Part shown: positions 10,139-20,993 of the stretch, one piece after another
Layout: every line of letters begins with the position of its first letter
How positions within the stretch are numbered: the stretch's first letter is position 1
Notes under the pieces: model-generated
Told to the model about the DNA's origin: nothing
The model's input: only the letters and a program-made list of their open reading frames with translations
Database searches by the model: none
Source: Pontibacillus chungwhensis BH030062
GTDB taxonomy: Bacteria > Bacillota > Bacilli > Bacillales > BH030062
Assembly (NCBI RefSeq): GCF_000770675.1
Contig: NZ_AVBG01000020.1
Coordinates: forward strand, 1 to 50,192
Length of the DNA stretch: 50,192 bases
Direction of reading: 5' to 3'
Translations under genes and position numbers: made by a program

Positions 10139-12931
10139 ATGAGAAATGTTGAATTGGTGAGGAAGACTCTGATCTCCTTTATTTTCTTTATGCTCATTCT
10201 AAGTTTAACGGCATACTCTGTTAGTGCAGAGGCAACTAGAATGAAAGATCAAGGTATAAAGAGTTTTCAAGAAATGATTAACGTTCCAAATGACAAAGAA
10301 TGGACAATTACATTTAATGAGAGTATGGATGTATCAAGCATAAATCGAAACACGGTCTACGTAAGAGATGAGAGCGGCAAGCCCGTCGAAACGATTCTCC
10401 GTATCGACGATGATAAATCGATTAAAGTAAAACCACCAATAAATGGATACATCCCAGGTGAAGTCTATACACTGTATGTCTCTAAAGCATTGAAAGCAAA
10501 GGGTGGTGGTTCCCTTAGAAAACCTGTAGAGCTCGTCTTTGTAGTTGAAGAAACAAAGAAGAATATCCCTCTCCAAACCATAGAGATTGGTCAGGATTCA
10601 GTATCTATGAATCTGGGTGATATTCAAGAACTAACCGCTAAAGTATCCCCATCTGATGCGACGAATAAAGAGCTAACCTGGAGGTCAGACACCCCTTCGG
10701 TTGTTGATGTTCAAAATGGTATGGCCATTGCAGTATCAGAAGGAACCGCAACCATCACGGTAACGAATCATGAAGGAAGCATAGATGATTCCATTCAGGT
10801 TGAAGTTGGTGAACGAACGGAAGTCTACAAAGTTTATGACGGACAAGAGTTTATGAAAGACCTAACAGATCAAGAGGAAGCGGTTAATTATGCTCGTACT
10901 CTTGAGCATGGGAAAGTGCTTGAAGAGGACTCTCTGGATTTGATTTGGGAGAAAGAGAAGGACGAATCTACCGAATTGGAATTAGGAGAGAGAGCTACGT
11001 TATATGGGGAACCAAGCTACCTATCAACAACGTACGGCACGCTATCCCCTCAAAAGGTAGCGGCGCTACAAAAGAAAGAAAATGGTTGGTATAAGGTCAA
11101 AACCTATTTAGGAGAGAAGTGGGTTGCTCCTGAAGGAATGACAGTAAAGGTAGAAGGGGAATGGTCTCTATACAACGAACCAACGATTACTTCTGAATCT
11201 GTAGGTGTGGTTAAAAATCAAGAGGTCATAGCAATTGGAGCAAAGAGTGATGGCTGGCTAAAGATAAACACACCAACAGGCGATAGGTGGCTCAATCAAA
11301 TGATTAAGAAGACTCCTGAGAGGGAGCTAAACTTGATAGAACGCACAGTTCTGTATGGACAACCCGATGAGTCCTCGACTACATATGGTTCGTTATCTCC
11401 TCAATCGGTAACGGTAGTAGATCAAAATGGGGATTGGTATCAAATTAACACCTATTTGGGCCAAAAGTGGGTTCTAGTTAAAGAACCTCAGTTATCTTCT
11501 GATGAAGAAACAACAAGCACGTTGAAAACCATTCAATTGGAAGAAAGAGTAAAGCTTTATAAGGAATCAAATTATATGTCCGAGACCTATGGTACGTTAT
11601 CACCGCAAGAAGTCAGTGTAGTTGAAGAAAAATCAAACGGTTGGGTTAAAATCGATACATATTTAGGTCAGAAGTGGGTCGCACCGCAAGGCCAAACGAT
11701 GAATCTATCTGAAACTCATAACGTATATATGGATCCTGCATTCACATCAGAAACGATTTCAGAAGTTCCCGCTCAGGAAATAGTCATTACTCATGAGAAA
11801 GTAGGGCAATGGTTTAAAGTAAGCACGAGTAATGGAGATGGCTGGATTAACCTGAGTGGTAAACAGCCGTTACCTAATGAGGAGACTCAGATTACGTTGG
11901 AAGAGAGAGTCAACTTTTATGAAGAGGCCAGTTTCTTATCCGATTCGTACGGTTCCCTATCGCCGCAAACGGTAACAGTATTAGAAGATAAGGGGAATGG
12001 TTGGTACAGGATTCAGACATGGACCGGGGATAAGTGGATTGCCCCTGATGGAATCAAGCTGTCTGTTGAAGAGTCTACTAAGCTATTTAATGAACCTCAT
12101 TTAAATGCCAAGACATTTGGCCAAGTATCGCCGCAAGAAGTAACAGTTATTGGTGCTGCGCCAGGCGGTTGGTATCAGATCAAATCTTGGGTGGGGGATA
12201 AGTGGATCGCGCCTAATGGTGTAGATTTTATACTTAGAGAACAGACTTTCCTTTATGAAGAACCATCCAAAGATACGAAGATGAGTGCGAACCTATCCCC
12301 TCAAACCGTTAAAGTTTTGGAGAAGACGGGGGGAGAATGGTATAAGGTAAGCACATGGTTAGGAGATAAATGGATTTTCTTGGGTGAAGAGTTACCTGAC
12401 GGTGAAGAGTCCTATCAATCCGCTATTTCGTTTGCAGCTAAATGGGAAGGTGGTTATTCTAATCACCCAAATGATTATGGTGGTTCTACTTATAAGGGAA
12501 TTACTCAACGAACTTATGATGCGTACAGGAAATCTGTAGGCAAATCAACAAGGGGTGTCAAGTACTTAACAGACAGCGAATATACATCGATCAGCTATAA
12601 TAACTATTTCGTACCTGTGCATGCAGATGAAATGGATGAAGCGTTAGCAATAGTGATGTTTGATACAGCCTTTAATTTTGGGACAGGGGGAGCAATACAA
12701 TTTCTCCAACGATCCCTTGGTGTAGCAGCAGACGGAGCCTGGGGTCCAATTACAGACGGAGCGTTTAAAGATATACCAGTTTCCGAGCATAAGGATATAG
12801 CATTAGACATCGTTCAACAAAGAATCGATCACCGACATCGATTTGTGAGCAGAGATCCAGATCAAGAAGTATTCCTGGATGGGTGGTTGAATCGAGACAA
12901 TGACCTAAAAAGCCATATTGAAGGCTTATAA
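10139..12931 (+). CDS. exported multi-SH3 muramidase-like protein with Ig-like modules
   Basis: 930 residues. AAGGAGGAA lies about 14 bases before ATG 10139, a slightly long spacing, but no better start is in frame. Order: signal peptide (~1-31); SbsA-type Ig module (~35-138; KEWTITFNESMD); Big_2-like Ig domain (~145-225; TAKVSPSDATNKELTW); eight SH3-like repeats (~280-755; each with TYG(T/S)LSPQ, GWYK(V/I)xT and (G/D)xKW(V/I)AP); C-terminal GH108-type lysozyme domain with WEGGYSNHPNDYGGSTYKGIT, in which E770 is the expected catalytic acid, followed by a PG_binding_3-like tail (FLQRSLGVAADGAWGP). Expected to cleave the peptidoglycan glycan strand while wall-bound through its SH3 repeats. Gene stands alone and ends at a shared terminator. 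Confidence 0.85.
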   Translation: MRNVELVRKTLISFIFFMLILSLTAYSVSAEATRMKDQGIKSFQEMINVPNDKEWTITFNESMDVSSINRNTVYVRDESGKPVETILRIDDDKSIKVKPPINGYIPGEVYTLYVSKALKAKGGGSLRKPVELVFVVEETKKNIPLQTIEIGQDSVSMNLGDIQELTAKVSPSDATNKELTWRSDTPSVVDVQNGMAIAVSEGTATITVTNHEGSIDDSIQVEVGERTEVYKVYDGQEFMKDLTDQEEAVNYARTLEHGKVLEEDSLDLIWEKEKDESTELELGERATLYGEPSYLSTTYGTLSPQKVAALQKKENGWYKVKTYLGEKWVAPEGMTVKVEGEWSLYNEPTITSESVGVVKNQEVIAIGAKSDGWLKINTPTGDRWLNQMIKKTPERELNLIERTVLYGQPDESSTTYGSLSPQSVTVVDQNGDWYQINTYLGQKWVLVKEPQLSSDEETTSTLKTIQLEERVKLYKESNYMSETYGTLSPQEVSVVEEKSNGWVKIDTYLGQKWVAPQGQTMNLSETHNVYMDPAFTSETISEVPAQEIVITHEKVGQWFKVSTSNGDGWINLSGKQPLPNEETQITLEERVNFYEEASFLSDSYGSLSPQTVTVLEDKGNGWYRIQTWTGDKWIAPDGIKLSVEESTKLFNEPHLNAKTFGQVSPQEVTVIGAAPGGWYQIKSWVGDKWIAPNGVDFILREQTFLYEEPSKDTKMSANLSPQTVKVLEKTGGEWYKVSTWLGDKWIFLGEELPDGEESYQSAISFAAKWEGGYSNHPNDYGGSTYKGITQRTYDAYRKSVGKSTRGVKYLTDSEYTSISYNNYFVPVHADEMDEALAIVMFDTAFNFGTGGAIQFLQRSLGVAADGAWGPITDGAFKDIPVSEHKDIALDIVQQRIDHRHRFVSRDPDQEVFLDGWLNRDNDLKSHIEGL

Positions 12932-12963
12932 AGAGAAGAGAATGAAAAGTCAGGATATGCATC

Positions 12964-12997
12964 AAAAAAGAGGTAACTGAAGTCAGTTACCTCTTTT
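12964..12997. terminator. bidirectional terminator
   Basis: AAAAAGAGGTAACTGA and TCAGTTACCTCTTTT form a near-perfect stem between two convergent genes, with A/T tracts on both sides. Confidence 0.85.
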
Positions 12998-13004
12998 GTT
13001 TACT

Positions 13005-14819
13005 TTACTTTTCAATAACAAAGTCCATTTTCACGTTTTCACCGAGAACAACACCATTCGTACCTTTGATATCTTTCATCCAAAGTGTATACTTTTGGCC
13101 TCTCTTGTACTCATTAACAGGTGAAATCGTTAGTTTTGTAGCATTGTCTTTCCGATCGATGATATAAAGCATCGGAACAATCTTATTATCCTCGTTTACG
13201 ATGTACACGTTTTTCTCGATGATTGTTTCAACATCCATAGGAACATTAAACTCTACGTTCCATTCTTTTTCAATGCCTACATTTGTTTTTGTTTCCCATT
13301 GTTTGTATTCGCGAATGTCTTCCTCAGGATTGCTATTGGTTAGAATTGGGGAAGAAAAGATAATTGCGTGATTATCTATACCTGCGCTATTACCGTCGCC
13401 GTCATTCATATTTGCTTTTAATCGTAAGTATTGAGTTCCTGGTGGGATCGTTACCTCTATGTTATCTTCTGTTCGGTTATTTGTGAAATCTTCACTGTAA
13501 ATGACTTGATCATCAGCAAGGATCGAAGCGGTAGTAGTCCCCAGGTCACCAGTAAGGTATTTGGAATCAAGGCTGATTTTTGTTCTTAGTTTGGAGTACG
13601 TATAATCCCCTATATAGAAATCAGCGTACATATTATTATCTTCACCATAATAAGAAGGTTCAAATCCATAACCGTGGGAAATCAGTTCACCATCTACTTC
13701 GAAAGGACGGCCAAAATCCCAATCTCCCATATGGAAGTCATCCGAATAGCTAGTACTTGAAGACCCTATGGAAGTTAAAGCTGTATAATCTCCAACAGAT
13801 ATAAGAGGGAGCTCATTGGTCAGTATAGGATCCTCAAATATTAAGCCATGAGTTCCTTGTTCTCCTCCATCTTGAACTACATAGAGATAAAGATATGTTG
13901 TGTCCTTTGGTATTTGTACTTTTACATCTTTAGAAGAAGTATTGTTTTTAAACTGGGCGCTATAGATTTTTTCATCATCAGCATAGATAATAGCTTGCGT
14001 TTTACCTAGATCGCCTTTTGTCCATTTTTTGTCGATGGAAATAGTGGTCTCAAGAGTAGTGTAAGAATAGTCTTTTATATAGAAGCTACTATACATTCTA
14101 TCTTTATTGGCACTATAGTAACTTGGATCAAAACCATATCCGCGCGCTAAAAGACTCCCGTTACTACGCTGAAAAGGCAAATTGGACCAGCTGCTAAGGA
14201 AAGAATCGTCACTATCAGATGATGCAGCAGTACCGATAGTAGTTAAACTTAATTGATCTTTCTTCTTTTTCGGTGCTAATGAGTTAGTAAGCCTTGGATT
14301 ATCATAAATAAGTGCGTGGTTACCTTGATTCCCTCCATCTTGTATAGCGTACAAAGTGATAGAGCTCGTGCCCTTAGGAACGGGGAGCTTTACAGTTTCT
14401 ACACCTGATGTGTTCTCGAAGGTCCTGGAGTAGATTTTTTCATCGTCAGCATAAATGACAGCTTCAGTAACTCCATTATCTCCTGAGGTCATAGATTTAT
14501 CTAATGAAATGGTAGCTTCAAATGTAGTGAAGTCTTGCTCTTTTATGTAATATTCAGCGAACATTCTTTCTTGTGAATTTGAGTAATAACTAGGTTCAAA
14601 GCCAATTCCGTTTGTTGACTTTTCCCCATTCGCTAATTCAAAAGGGTGATCATTCGACCATTCATTATAGTAAACGTCATCAGAATCATTAACCCCGATT
14701 TCCATACTTGAATTGAATTGGACTGAATTAGAAGCTGCATTTGTTCGGGTAGAGATCGTAACAATAGTTAATAAGACCAGTAAACTTACAAAAATTCCTT
14801 TTATAGGATATTTAAACAA
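13005..14819 (-). CDS. exported protein: three NPCBM-like domains plus Ig-like module
   Basis: 604 residues from a TTG start (14817-14819) with AAAGGAG 10 bases upstream. A signal peptide (~1-29, ending TNAAS) is followed by three similar ~150-residue domains (~31-181, 189-335, 345-496). Each has a G-(I/Y)-GF(D/E)PSYY motif, a YxxxxxxISLD block and AxI(Y/L)ADDxxIYS, which fits NPCBM-type carbohydrate-binding modules. Residues 503-604 are the SbsA-type Ig module (KEWNVEFNVPMD). No catalytic domain is present, so it is probably a sugar-binding wall or matrix protein. It is convergent with the muramidase-like gene and divergent from the lipoprotein at 15101. Confidence 0.8.
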   Translation of the reverse strand: MFKYPIKGIFVSLLVLLTIVTISTRTNAASNSVQFNSSMEIGVNDSDDVYYNEWSNDHPFELANGEKSTNGIGFEPSYYSNSQERMFAEYYIKEQDFTTFEATISLDKSMTSGDNGVTEAVIYADDEKIYSRTFENTSGVETVKLPVPKGTSSITLYAIQDGGNQGNHALIYDNPRLTNSLAPKKKKDQLSLTTIGTAASSDSDDSFLSSWSNLPFQRSNGSLLARGYGFDPSYYSANKDRMYSSFYIKDYSYTTLETTISIDKKWTKGDLGKTQAIIYADDEKIYSAQFKNNTSSKDVKVQIPKDTTYLYLYVVQDGGEQGTHGLIFEDPILTNELPLISVGDYTALTSIGSSSTSYSDDFHMGDWDFGRPFEVDGELISHGYGFEPSYYGEDNNMYADFYIGDYTYSKLRTKISLDSKYLTGDLGTTTASILADDQVIYSEDFTNNRTEDNIEVTIPPGTQYLRLKANMNDGDGNSAGIDNHAIIFSSPILTNSNPEEDIREYKQWETKTNVGIEKEWNVEFNVPMDVETIIEKNVYIVNEDNKIVPMLYIIDRKDNATKLTISPVNEYKRGQKYTLWMKDIKGTNGVVLGENVKMDFVIEK

Positions 14820-15053
14820 GTTTTCAACACTCCTTTTATTATATTTTGTATCGGGTTTTCTAAATTCTCCTTTCTAGTAATTTAGACTTATAAACCGCTT
14901 CTATTAGAATAGTTAATTTTTACTTAAAAAACAACCTTTATATGGTGTGATTTCTATATTAATCTAATTTTCGGAGCAGGTGAATAACGTAGAGAAGTGT
15001 ATCCTTTTAATTATTGGAAATCCTCTATTACAAAAATCTACCACATGTTATAC

Positions 15054-15059
15054 TATAAT
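15054..15059 (+). promoter_or_regulatory. probable -10 element of lipoprotein gene
   Basis: TATAAT lies 42 bases before the TTG start at 15101, in the divergent intergenic region 14820-15100. A -35 at normal spacing is not clear. Confidence 0.35.
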
Positions 15060-15100
15060 TTAGCATGTAAAGAAACTTAAAGAAGTAGGAGGAGTTAGCA

Positions 15101-15811
15101 TTGCTAAAGAAGTTCTTAACCCCGATGCTTTTAACATTAGTGATTATTGTAGCGGGATGCAGCTCTGATAGTAGTAAAGAAGCAGAAGAAGCTGGCGAAG
15201 CGGGAGAAAGTACAAAAGTCGGTAACGAAAAAGAAACACAAAAAGATGGTAAGAGTAACGAAGAGGAAAATAATAAAGAAGAAAATAATAAAGACCAAGA
15301 CCAAAAAGATCAGGACAAAGAATCCTCTGATGATCAACAAAAAGAGGGTGAGTCCATAGAGAAAGAAGATGGACAAGATTCGTCCACGTATGAAGACGGA
15401 GATTCTTCTGAATCAGATCAAGGTTCTGATGCTTCTGGTACGAATGAAGGTTCTGAAGCGGATGCTTCTAAATCCAGTTCATCAGACTCTAACAATCAAA
15501 GTGGAAAGCAAGAAGATGAGGAATCCAACGACACAAAGGACAATTCCAAAGAGAGTTCCTCAGAGGTGAAGACTTATACATTTAATGAGGTAAATGGAAC
15601 TGCTGAAGAAATCCTCGCTGGAGTTACCGGTGTAGAAATTAAAGTGAATGAACTAAATGGTGCTACGAAGAACTCTAAAGTCTCTCTTGAGGCTGATGGA
15701 CAAAACATAGAACTGTCCTATGACAAGGAAACAAATAGCTTTTTAAATCTTCAAGTTACAGCCTTGGAATTAGCTAAGATTAAGAAATCAAAAGTCCTTG
15801 TAGAAGGCTAA
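15101..15811 (+). CDS. acidic lipoprotein with C-terminal domain related to the next gene
   Basis: 236 residues, TTG start with TAGGAGGAG upstream. The signal sequence ends in a lipobox (VAGC, Cys at ~20), so the protein should be lipid-anchored outside the membrane. Residues ~25-155 are an extremely acidic, Ser/Glu/Asp/Lys-rich low-complexity linker. The last ~75 residues form a compact domain (TAEEILAGVTGVEIKVNELNG ... LSYDKETNSFLNLQVTALEL). Its pattern I-L-Y/D-Y-x-N-x-F-x-x-L-Q recurs in the protein encoded at 15883. Function unknown. Confidence 0.75.
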   Translation: MLKKFLTPMLLTLVIIVAGCSSDSSKEAEEAGEAGESTKVGNEKETQKDGKSNEEENNKEENNKDQDQKDQDKESSDDQQKEGESIEKEDGQDSSTYEDGDSSESDQGSDASGTNEGSEADASKSSSSDSNNQSGKQEDEESNDTKDNSKESSSEVKTYTFNEVNGTAEEILAGVTGVEIKVNELNGATKNSKVSLEADGQNIELSYDKETNSFLNLQVTALELAKIKKSKVLVEG

Positions 15812-15882
15812 ATCAACGTTGAGATAAGAAGGATTTTCCTTCATAATAAAGTATGGAAAGATAACCTTAAGGGGGATTCAAC

Positions 15883-16149
15883 ATGAGTGTAACGGTAAAA
15901 GACCACAATCCAGTTGTTAAAAATGTAGCAGGCGTTGCGAATGCATTAAAAATCGATGCATCTTCACTAGAAGAGCTGAAAGGTGAAGAAAACTTATACT
16001 TAAGCATGGAACTCGCTGGCGAAGAGAAACTAGTTAAACTAGATTACGATGAAGAAGTAAATGAATTCCACGCTCTTCAAATACCTCTAGTCTTTTCAGA
16101 GGAAGACATTTTAAACGCTCAAATTGTACAAGTTCAAATTCAAGATTAA
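15883..16149 (+). CDS. small cytosolic protein resembling the lipoprotein's C-terminal domain
   Basis: 88 residues, ATG start with AAGGGGGA upstream; no signal peptide. VKLDYDEEVNEFHALQIPLVFS matches in pattern the last domain of the preceding lipoprotein (ELSYDKETNSFLNLQVTAL). Both have a run of ~30 residues before it with a LxxLKG/LNG turn. The two genes are 71 bases apart in the same direction and probably arose by duplication of this domain. Function unknown. Confidence 0.65.
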   Translation: MSVTVKDHNPVVKNVAGVANALKIDASSLEELKGEENLYLSMELAGEEKLVKLDYDEEVNEFHALQIPLVFSEEDILNAQIVQVQIQD

Positions 16150-16156
16150 TCTAGAG

Positions 16157-16184
16157 CCCCTTCGTATTATACGGAGGGTTTTTT
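16157..16184 (+). terminator. rho-independent terminator
   Basis: CCCTTCGTA pairs with TACGGAGGG (one mismatch), followed by six T. It ends the two-gene unit 15101-16149. Confidence 0.75.
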
Positions 16185-16197
16185 ATGGATTAGAAAA

Positions 16198-16227
16198 TAG
16201 CACGGGGAGGGTCTCCGTGCTTCTTTT
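16198..16227. repeat. type A hairpin repeat
   Basis: AGCACGGGGAGGGTCTCCGTGCTTCTTTT: a member of the dispersed family AGAAGCACnGGGAnGGTTCCCGTGCTTCTTTTT seen again at 28273, 30447, 33097, 43474, 46088, 48128 and 50003. Confidence 0.75.
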
Positions 16228-16378
16228 GTGTATCTATTTATTCATATAAGTCTACTACCTAACCAATTATGGAGGATATATATCATGAAGCTATTACCGT
16301 AATAATCAATTGCAAAATGAGAATCTCCTAAAAAATTACTGCATCATAATAGTTCTCGCTTTCAATCTACGAACTTAT

Positions 16379-16393
16379 TTATTATAATTATAA
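16379..16393 (+). promoter_or_regulatory. PerR-type box upstream of katG
   Basis: TTATTATAATTATAA agrees with the Bacillus PerR consensus TTATAATNATTATAA at 14 of 15 positions and lies 48 bases before the katG start. PerR is the peroxide-sensing repressor of catalase genes in Bacillaceae, so the placement supports peroxide-inducible control. Confidence 0.7.
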
Positions 16394-16425
16394 TCTAAGA
16401 ACATATTTAATTTTTTCACAAATAG

Positions 16426-18660
<2,235 letters not shown>

Positions 18661-18680
18661 AGTGTATTCATGAATAAGGA

Positions 18681-18714
18681 AGGTGCTCGCTAAAATCTAG
18701 CGAGCACCTTTTTC
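18681..18714 (+). terminator. rho-independent terminator of katG
   Basis: AGGTGCTCGCTA (18681-18692) pairs perfectly with TAGCGAGCACCT (18698-18709), followed by T-rich sequence. Confidence 0.85.
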
Positions 18715-18797
18715 TATAGAATGAAAGCCAGAAAACAGTCGGCTTCCTGGCTCGGAGGAAGGGGGATGAAGCGGGGGAGGCTGACCTTAATACGTCG

Positions 18798-19283
18798 CTA
18801 TTGCTCGGCTATGGCCATCTTGTATTTAAAGTAAATCTCACACGTACGCTGGTATTGTTTGTTTAATACATAATAAGAAATCGGGAACTCCATGCGAACC
18901 TGATTCCGGAAAATGATGTACGAACGATTCTTGTCCCCGCCTTTTTTCCAAACGTGACGCGGAAAGATCCAATAGCATCCGAATTGCTCTGGTGATATGG
19001 TCGGAAAACCGAAAAGGTCCAACTCGGGTTGGATCGCAAGTGGTGACTTTTTGTGAAAACCCAACTGAAACCTCATCGCCCTCCGAATCCCCTCTGGTGC
19101 ACTTGACCAGTGCAGACAAGACGATTCAATGATTTTAGACGTTGTTTCCTCAGAATAAATTTCTCCAGCATAGCGATCGATAATTGTTGCTTGGTACCAT
19201 TCATGATGGTAAGGTGCGAGCACCATTGTCGATGGAGTCACAATGTCTTTCTCCAGTGTAAGAATCTCGTTATTTTTATTCAT
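18798..19283 (-). CDS. comK: ComK-like competence transcription factor
   Basis: 161 residues on the minus strand; GGGGGAAA lies about 10 bases before the ATG. ComK activates late competence genes by binding AT-boxes. The family signature is clear: YSEETTSKIIESSCLHW near the N-terminus, FGFPTISPEQFGCYWIFPRHV in the middle, and FRNQVRMEFPISYYVLNKQYQRT towards the end, matching the TMELPISY-VYRT block of B. subtilis ComK. The protein stops about 30 residues short of B. subtilis ComK (192 aa). It lacks the C-terminal FMLYP region through which MecA/ClpCP recognise ComK. It is divergent from a sigma-factor-like gene across a 451-base gap. Confidence 0.85.
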   Translation of the reverse strand: MNKNNEILTLEKDIVTPSTMVLAPYHHEWYQATIIDRYAGEIYSEETTSKIIESSCLHWSSAPEGIRRAMRFQLGFHKKSPLAIQPELDLFGFPTISPEQFGCYWIFPRHVWKKGGDKNRSYIIFRNQVRMEFPISYYVLNKQYQRTCEIYFKYKMAIAEQ

Positions 19284-19330
19284 TTTTCTGTTTCCCCCAT
19301 ATTTTATTTTCTATAAGCCTACTCATTACA

Positions 19331-19354
19331 CGGTGTTTATAAAAAGGAACACCG
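19331..19354. promoter_or_regulatory. inverted repeat upstream of comK
   Basis: CGGTGTT (19331-19337) and AACACCG (19348-19354) form a perfect inverted repeat 48 bases upstream of the comK start. It could be an operator or an RNA hairpin; no known consensus is recognised. The rest of 19284-19734 is AT-rich without a gene I can support. Confidence 0.35.
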
Positions 19355-19703
19355 ATCCTCCTCCCGTCATTCATTGGTCACTCACATCTGTATTCGCCAG
19401 AGGTCAATTACTAGAGAGATTCTGAAGGCCTTTCATCATGGGGAATTTATGCACTCACCTCAACATTACCTATATTATAGTTATATAATTCCAAATATTT
19501 CAACTATAAATGTCAAAATACCTATAAATTTTACATTTCATATACAGAAAACGCTGAAAATTATATGCAAACTAGAAGAACCCTTGTCCATTTTTGACGT
19601 TTCAGGGTGGGAAACGTAACGTTTGAGCGCTGGAACGCTACGTATGTCGAAATGATGAGAAATGAATCTCGTTATATGATTCTCTTACCGGCGGAATAAA
19701 AGG

Positions 19704-19719
19704 AAAAAGCGCGCTTTTT
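19704..19719. promoter_or_regulatory. 16-bp perfect palindrome before sigma-like gene
   Basis: AAAAAGCGCGCTTTTT lies 15 bases before the GTG start, just upstream of the GAGGAG ribosome binding site. The A4-x-T4 arrangement resembles half of a ComK AT-box but the spacer is longer (AAAA-N8-TTTT). It could be an operator or a hairpin near the ribosome binding site. Confidence 0.4.
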
Positions 19720-19734
19720 GGAAACGAGGAGCAA

Positions 19735-20253
19735 GTGGCTAGAGAAGATTTAGAATTTGAGGGAATGATGGCGCAGTTCACACCTATGATTCATCATATC
19801 ATTCATAAACTACGCATTCGTGATCCTTACGGGGAGTTTTACCAGGAAGGAGTCCTTGCGCTGTGGGAAGCGGTGCAATCTTTTCAAGAAGACAAAGGGA
19901 AGTTATCGTCCTATGTTTATTTTATTGTACGTAATCGACTCATCTCTAAGATGAGTAAGGACAACCGCATTTCAGAGAAAGATGAGCAGTGTGCTCTTCT
20001 TTTGGAAGAAGAAGCTGTGTATTATGACCAACTATCCTTTAATCTCATCGATCCTTATGTATATAAAGAGATCAGTCGGGTTTTAACGGATAACCAAATT
20101 AAATGGTTCGATGGCTTCATTCTGCGTGAGCAATCGTTACAAGAAATCGCTGATAAAGAGAACACCACCCTGAACGCCGTCAAGAACTGGGGCAGGCTTG
20201 CAAGGGAGAAATTACGAAACTGCCCGGCTTTGATAGACTACCTAACTGCGTAG
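19735..20253 (+). CDS. sigma-70-family (SigH/ECF-like) RNA polymerase sigma factor
   Basis: 172 residues from GTG 19735 with GAGGAG 5 bases upstream. Residues ~15-75 form region 2 (MIHHIIHKLRI, EFYQEGVLALWEAVQSF, GKLSSYVYFIVRNRLISKM), which contacts core polymerase and the -10 element. Residues ~110-165 form region 4 (LTDNQIKWFDGFILREQSLQEIADKENTTLNAVKNW, a helix-turn-helix) for the -35 element. Two-region architecture and length fit short alternative sigma factors. No anti-sigma gene is adjacent. Divergence from comK suggests a role in competence or stationary-phase regulation, but that is inference from position. Confidence 0.75.
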   Translation: MAREDLEFEGMMAQFTPMIHHIIHKLRIRDPYGEFYQEGVLALWEAVQSFQEDKGKLSSYVYFIVRNRLISKMSKDNRISEKDEQCALLLEEEAVYYDQLSFNLIDPYVYKEISRVLTDNQIKWFDGFILREQSLQEIADKENTTLNAVKNWGRLAREKLRNCPALIDYLTA

Positions 20254-20298
20254 CACGGGAGTCGACATAGGTCTAATAATATTGTAGGGAATTTAACG

Positions 20299-20331
20299 GA
20301 CCATCATCGCACGCGGATTGATGGTCTTGTT
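20299..20331 (+). terminator. terminator-like hairpin
   Basis: GACCATCA (20299-20306) and TGATGGTC (20319-20326) pair perfectly, followed by TTGTTATT; probably ends the sigma-like gene's transcript. Confidence 0.6.
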
Positions 20332-20576
20332 ATTCGTGACTTATCGGTGAAAGCCATTACGAAAAGAGAGCGGACGACCGTGTGGCCGTTGGAGAACTGG
20401 TCATAGAAAGCGAGAACAACTTTCCTTTAATGGGGAGCTCTTTTTTTGTGCGTTGACTGACCTAGAGTCATATCTACCTTAGGAGGAACGGGTAATTATT
20501 AGAGAATGGTTTTTACACCTCCGTTGAGCGTATCCTACTTACTCATCCCTTGAGAAAAACATTTTTATAGCAAGTT

Positions 20577-20756
20577 ATCCCCTGAATTCGATGCTATTTA
20601 TGTTAGAGATCCAATCCACAAAGCATATTGAAGAATTAATTCAATGTGAATGCAGGCTATGTACATGGTATTGTCTTCGGAGCTTCCAAGCATTTGCCTA
20701 GCAATGAAACGAACCATAAGTGTAAGCTCCTCGTTATGCCTTATGATTATGTGTAA
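20577..20756 (+). pseudogene. decayed remnant of an unidentified gene
   Basis: Two frames carry protein-like sequence that would join into one product: FDAIYVRDPIHKAY from ~20586, a short stretch IEELIQCE in the next frame, then NAGYVHGIVFGASKHLPSNETNHK and LLVMPYDYV ending at TAA 20756. The coherent, hydrophobic-patterned C-terminus argues for a real but broken gene. I do not recognise the family. The remaining parts of 20254-20993 show only the terminator and AT-rich sequence. Confidence 0.35.
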
Positions 20757-20993
20757 TATTAATCTCTGAACGATCAATGTAACCTTAATGTAAGTGTAAA
20801 GTAAATTCAGTTACGGTCTAAAAACTTTGAAGCAGGAGGGCGGTTCTGGTCCTCTCTTTATAAAAAGAGCTAGTATCGATGCCTTATTATACAGTTTCTA
20901 TTGAATTGAGATATTAAAAAGCGTCTCTTTTGTGGTAAAATCTTACATAAGTTAGTGGAGGTGTATACTAATATTAAGGGGGAATTGAATTTA

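Noticed and set aside
15137-15569. Open frames opposite and within the acidic lipoprotein linker
   Set aside because: Created by the low-complexity Glu/Lys/Ser codons of the real gene.
16285-16302. ATG with GGAGG upstream encoding five residues before katG
   Set aside because: Too short to support as a gene; no conservation evidence and no link to katG regulation visible.
20955-20993. GTG 20955 as start of the hydrolase gene
   Set aside because: The extra 13 residues would precede a signal peptide that begins naturally at ATG 20994, which also has the better ribosome binding site.
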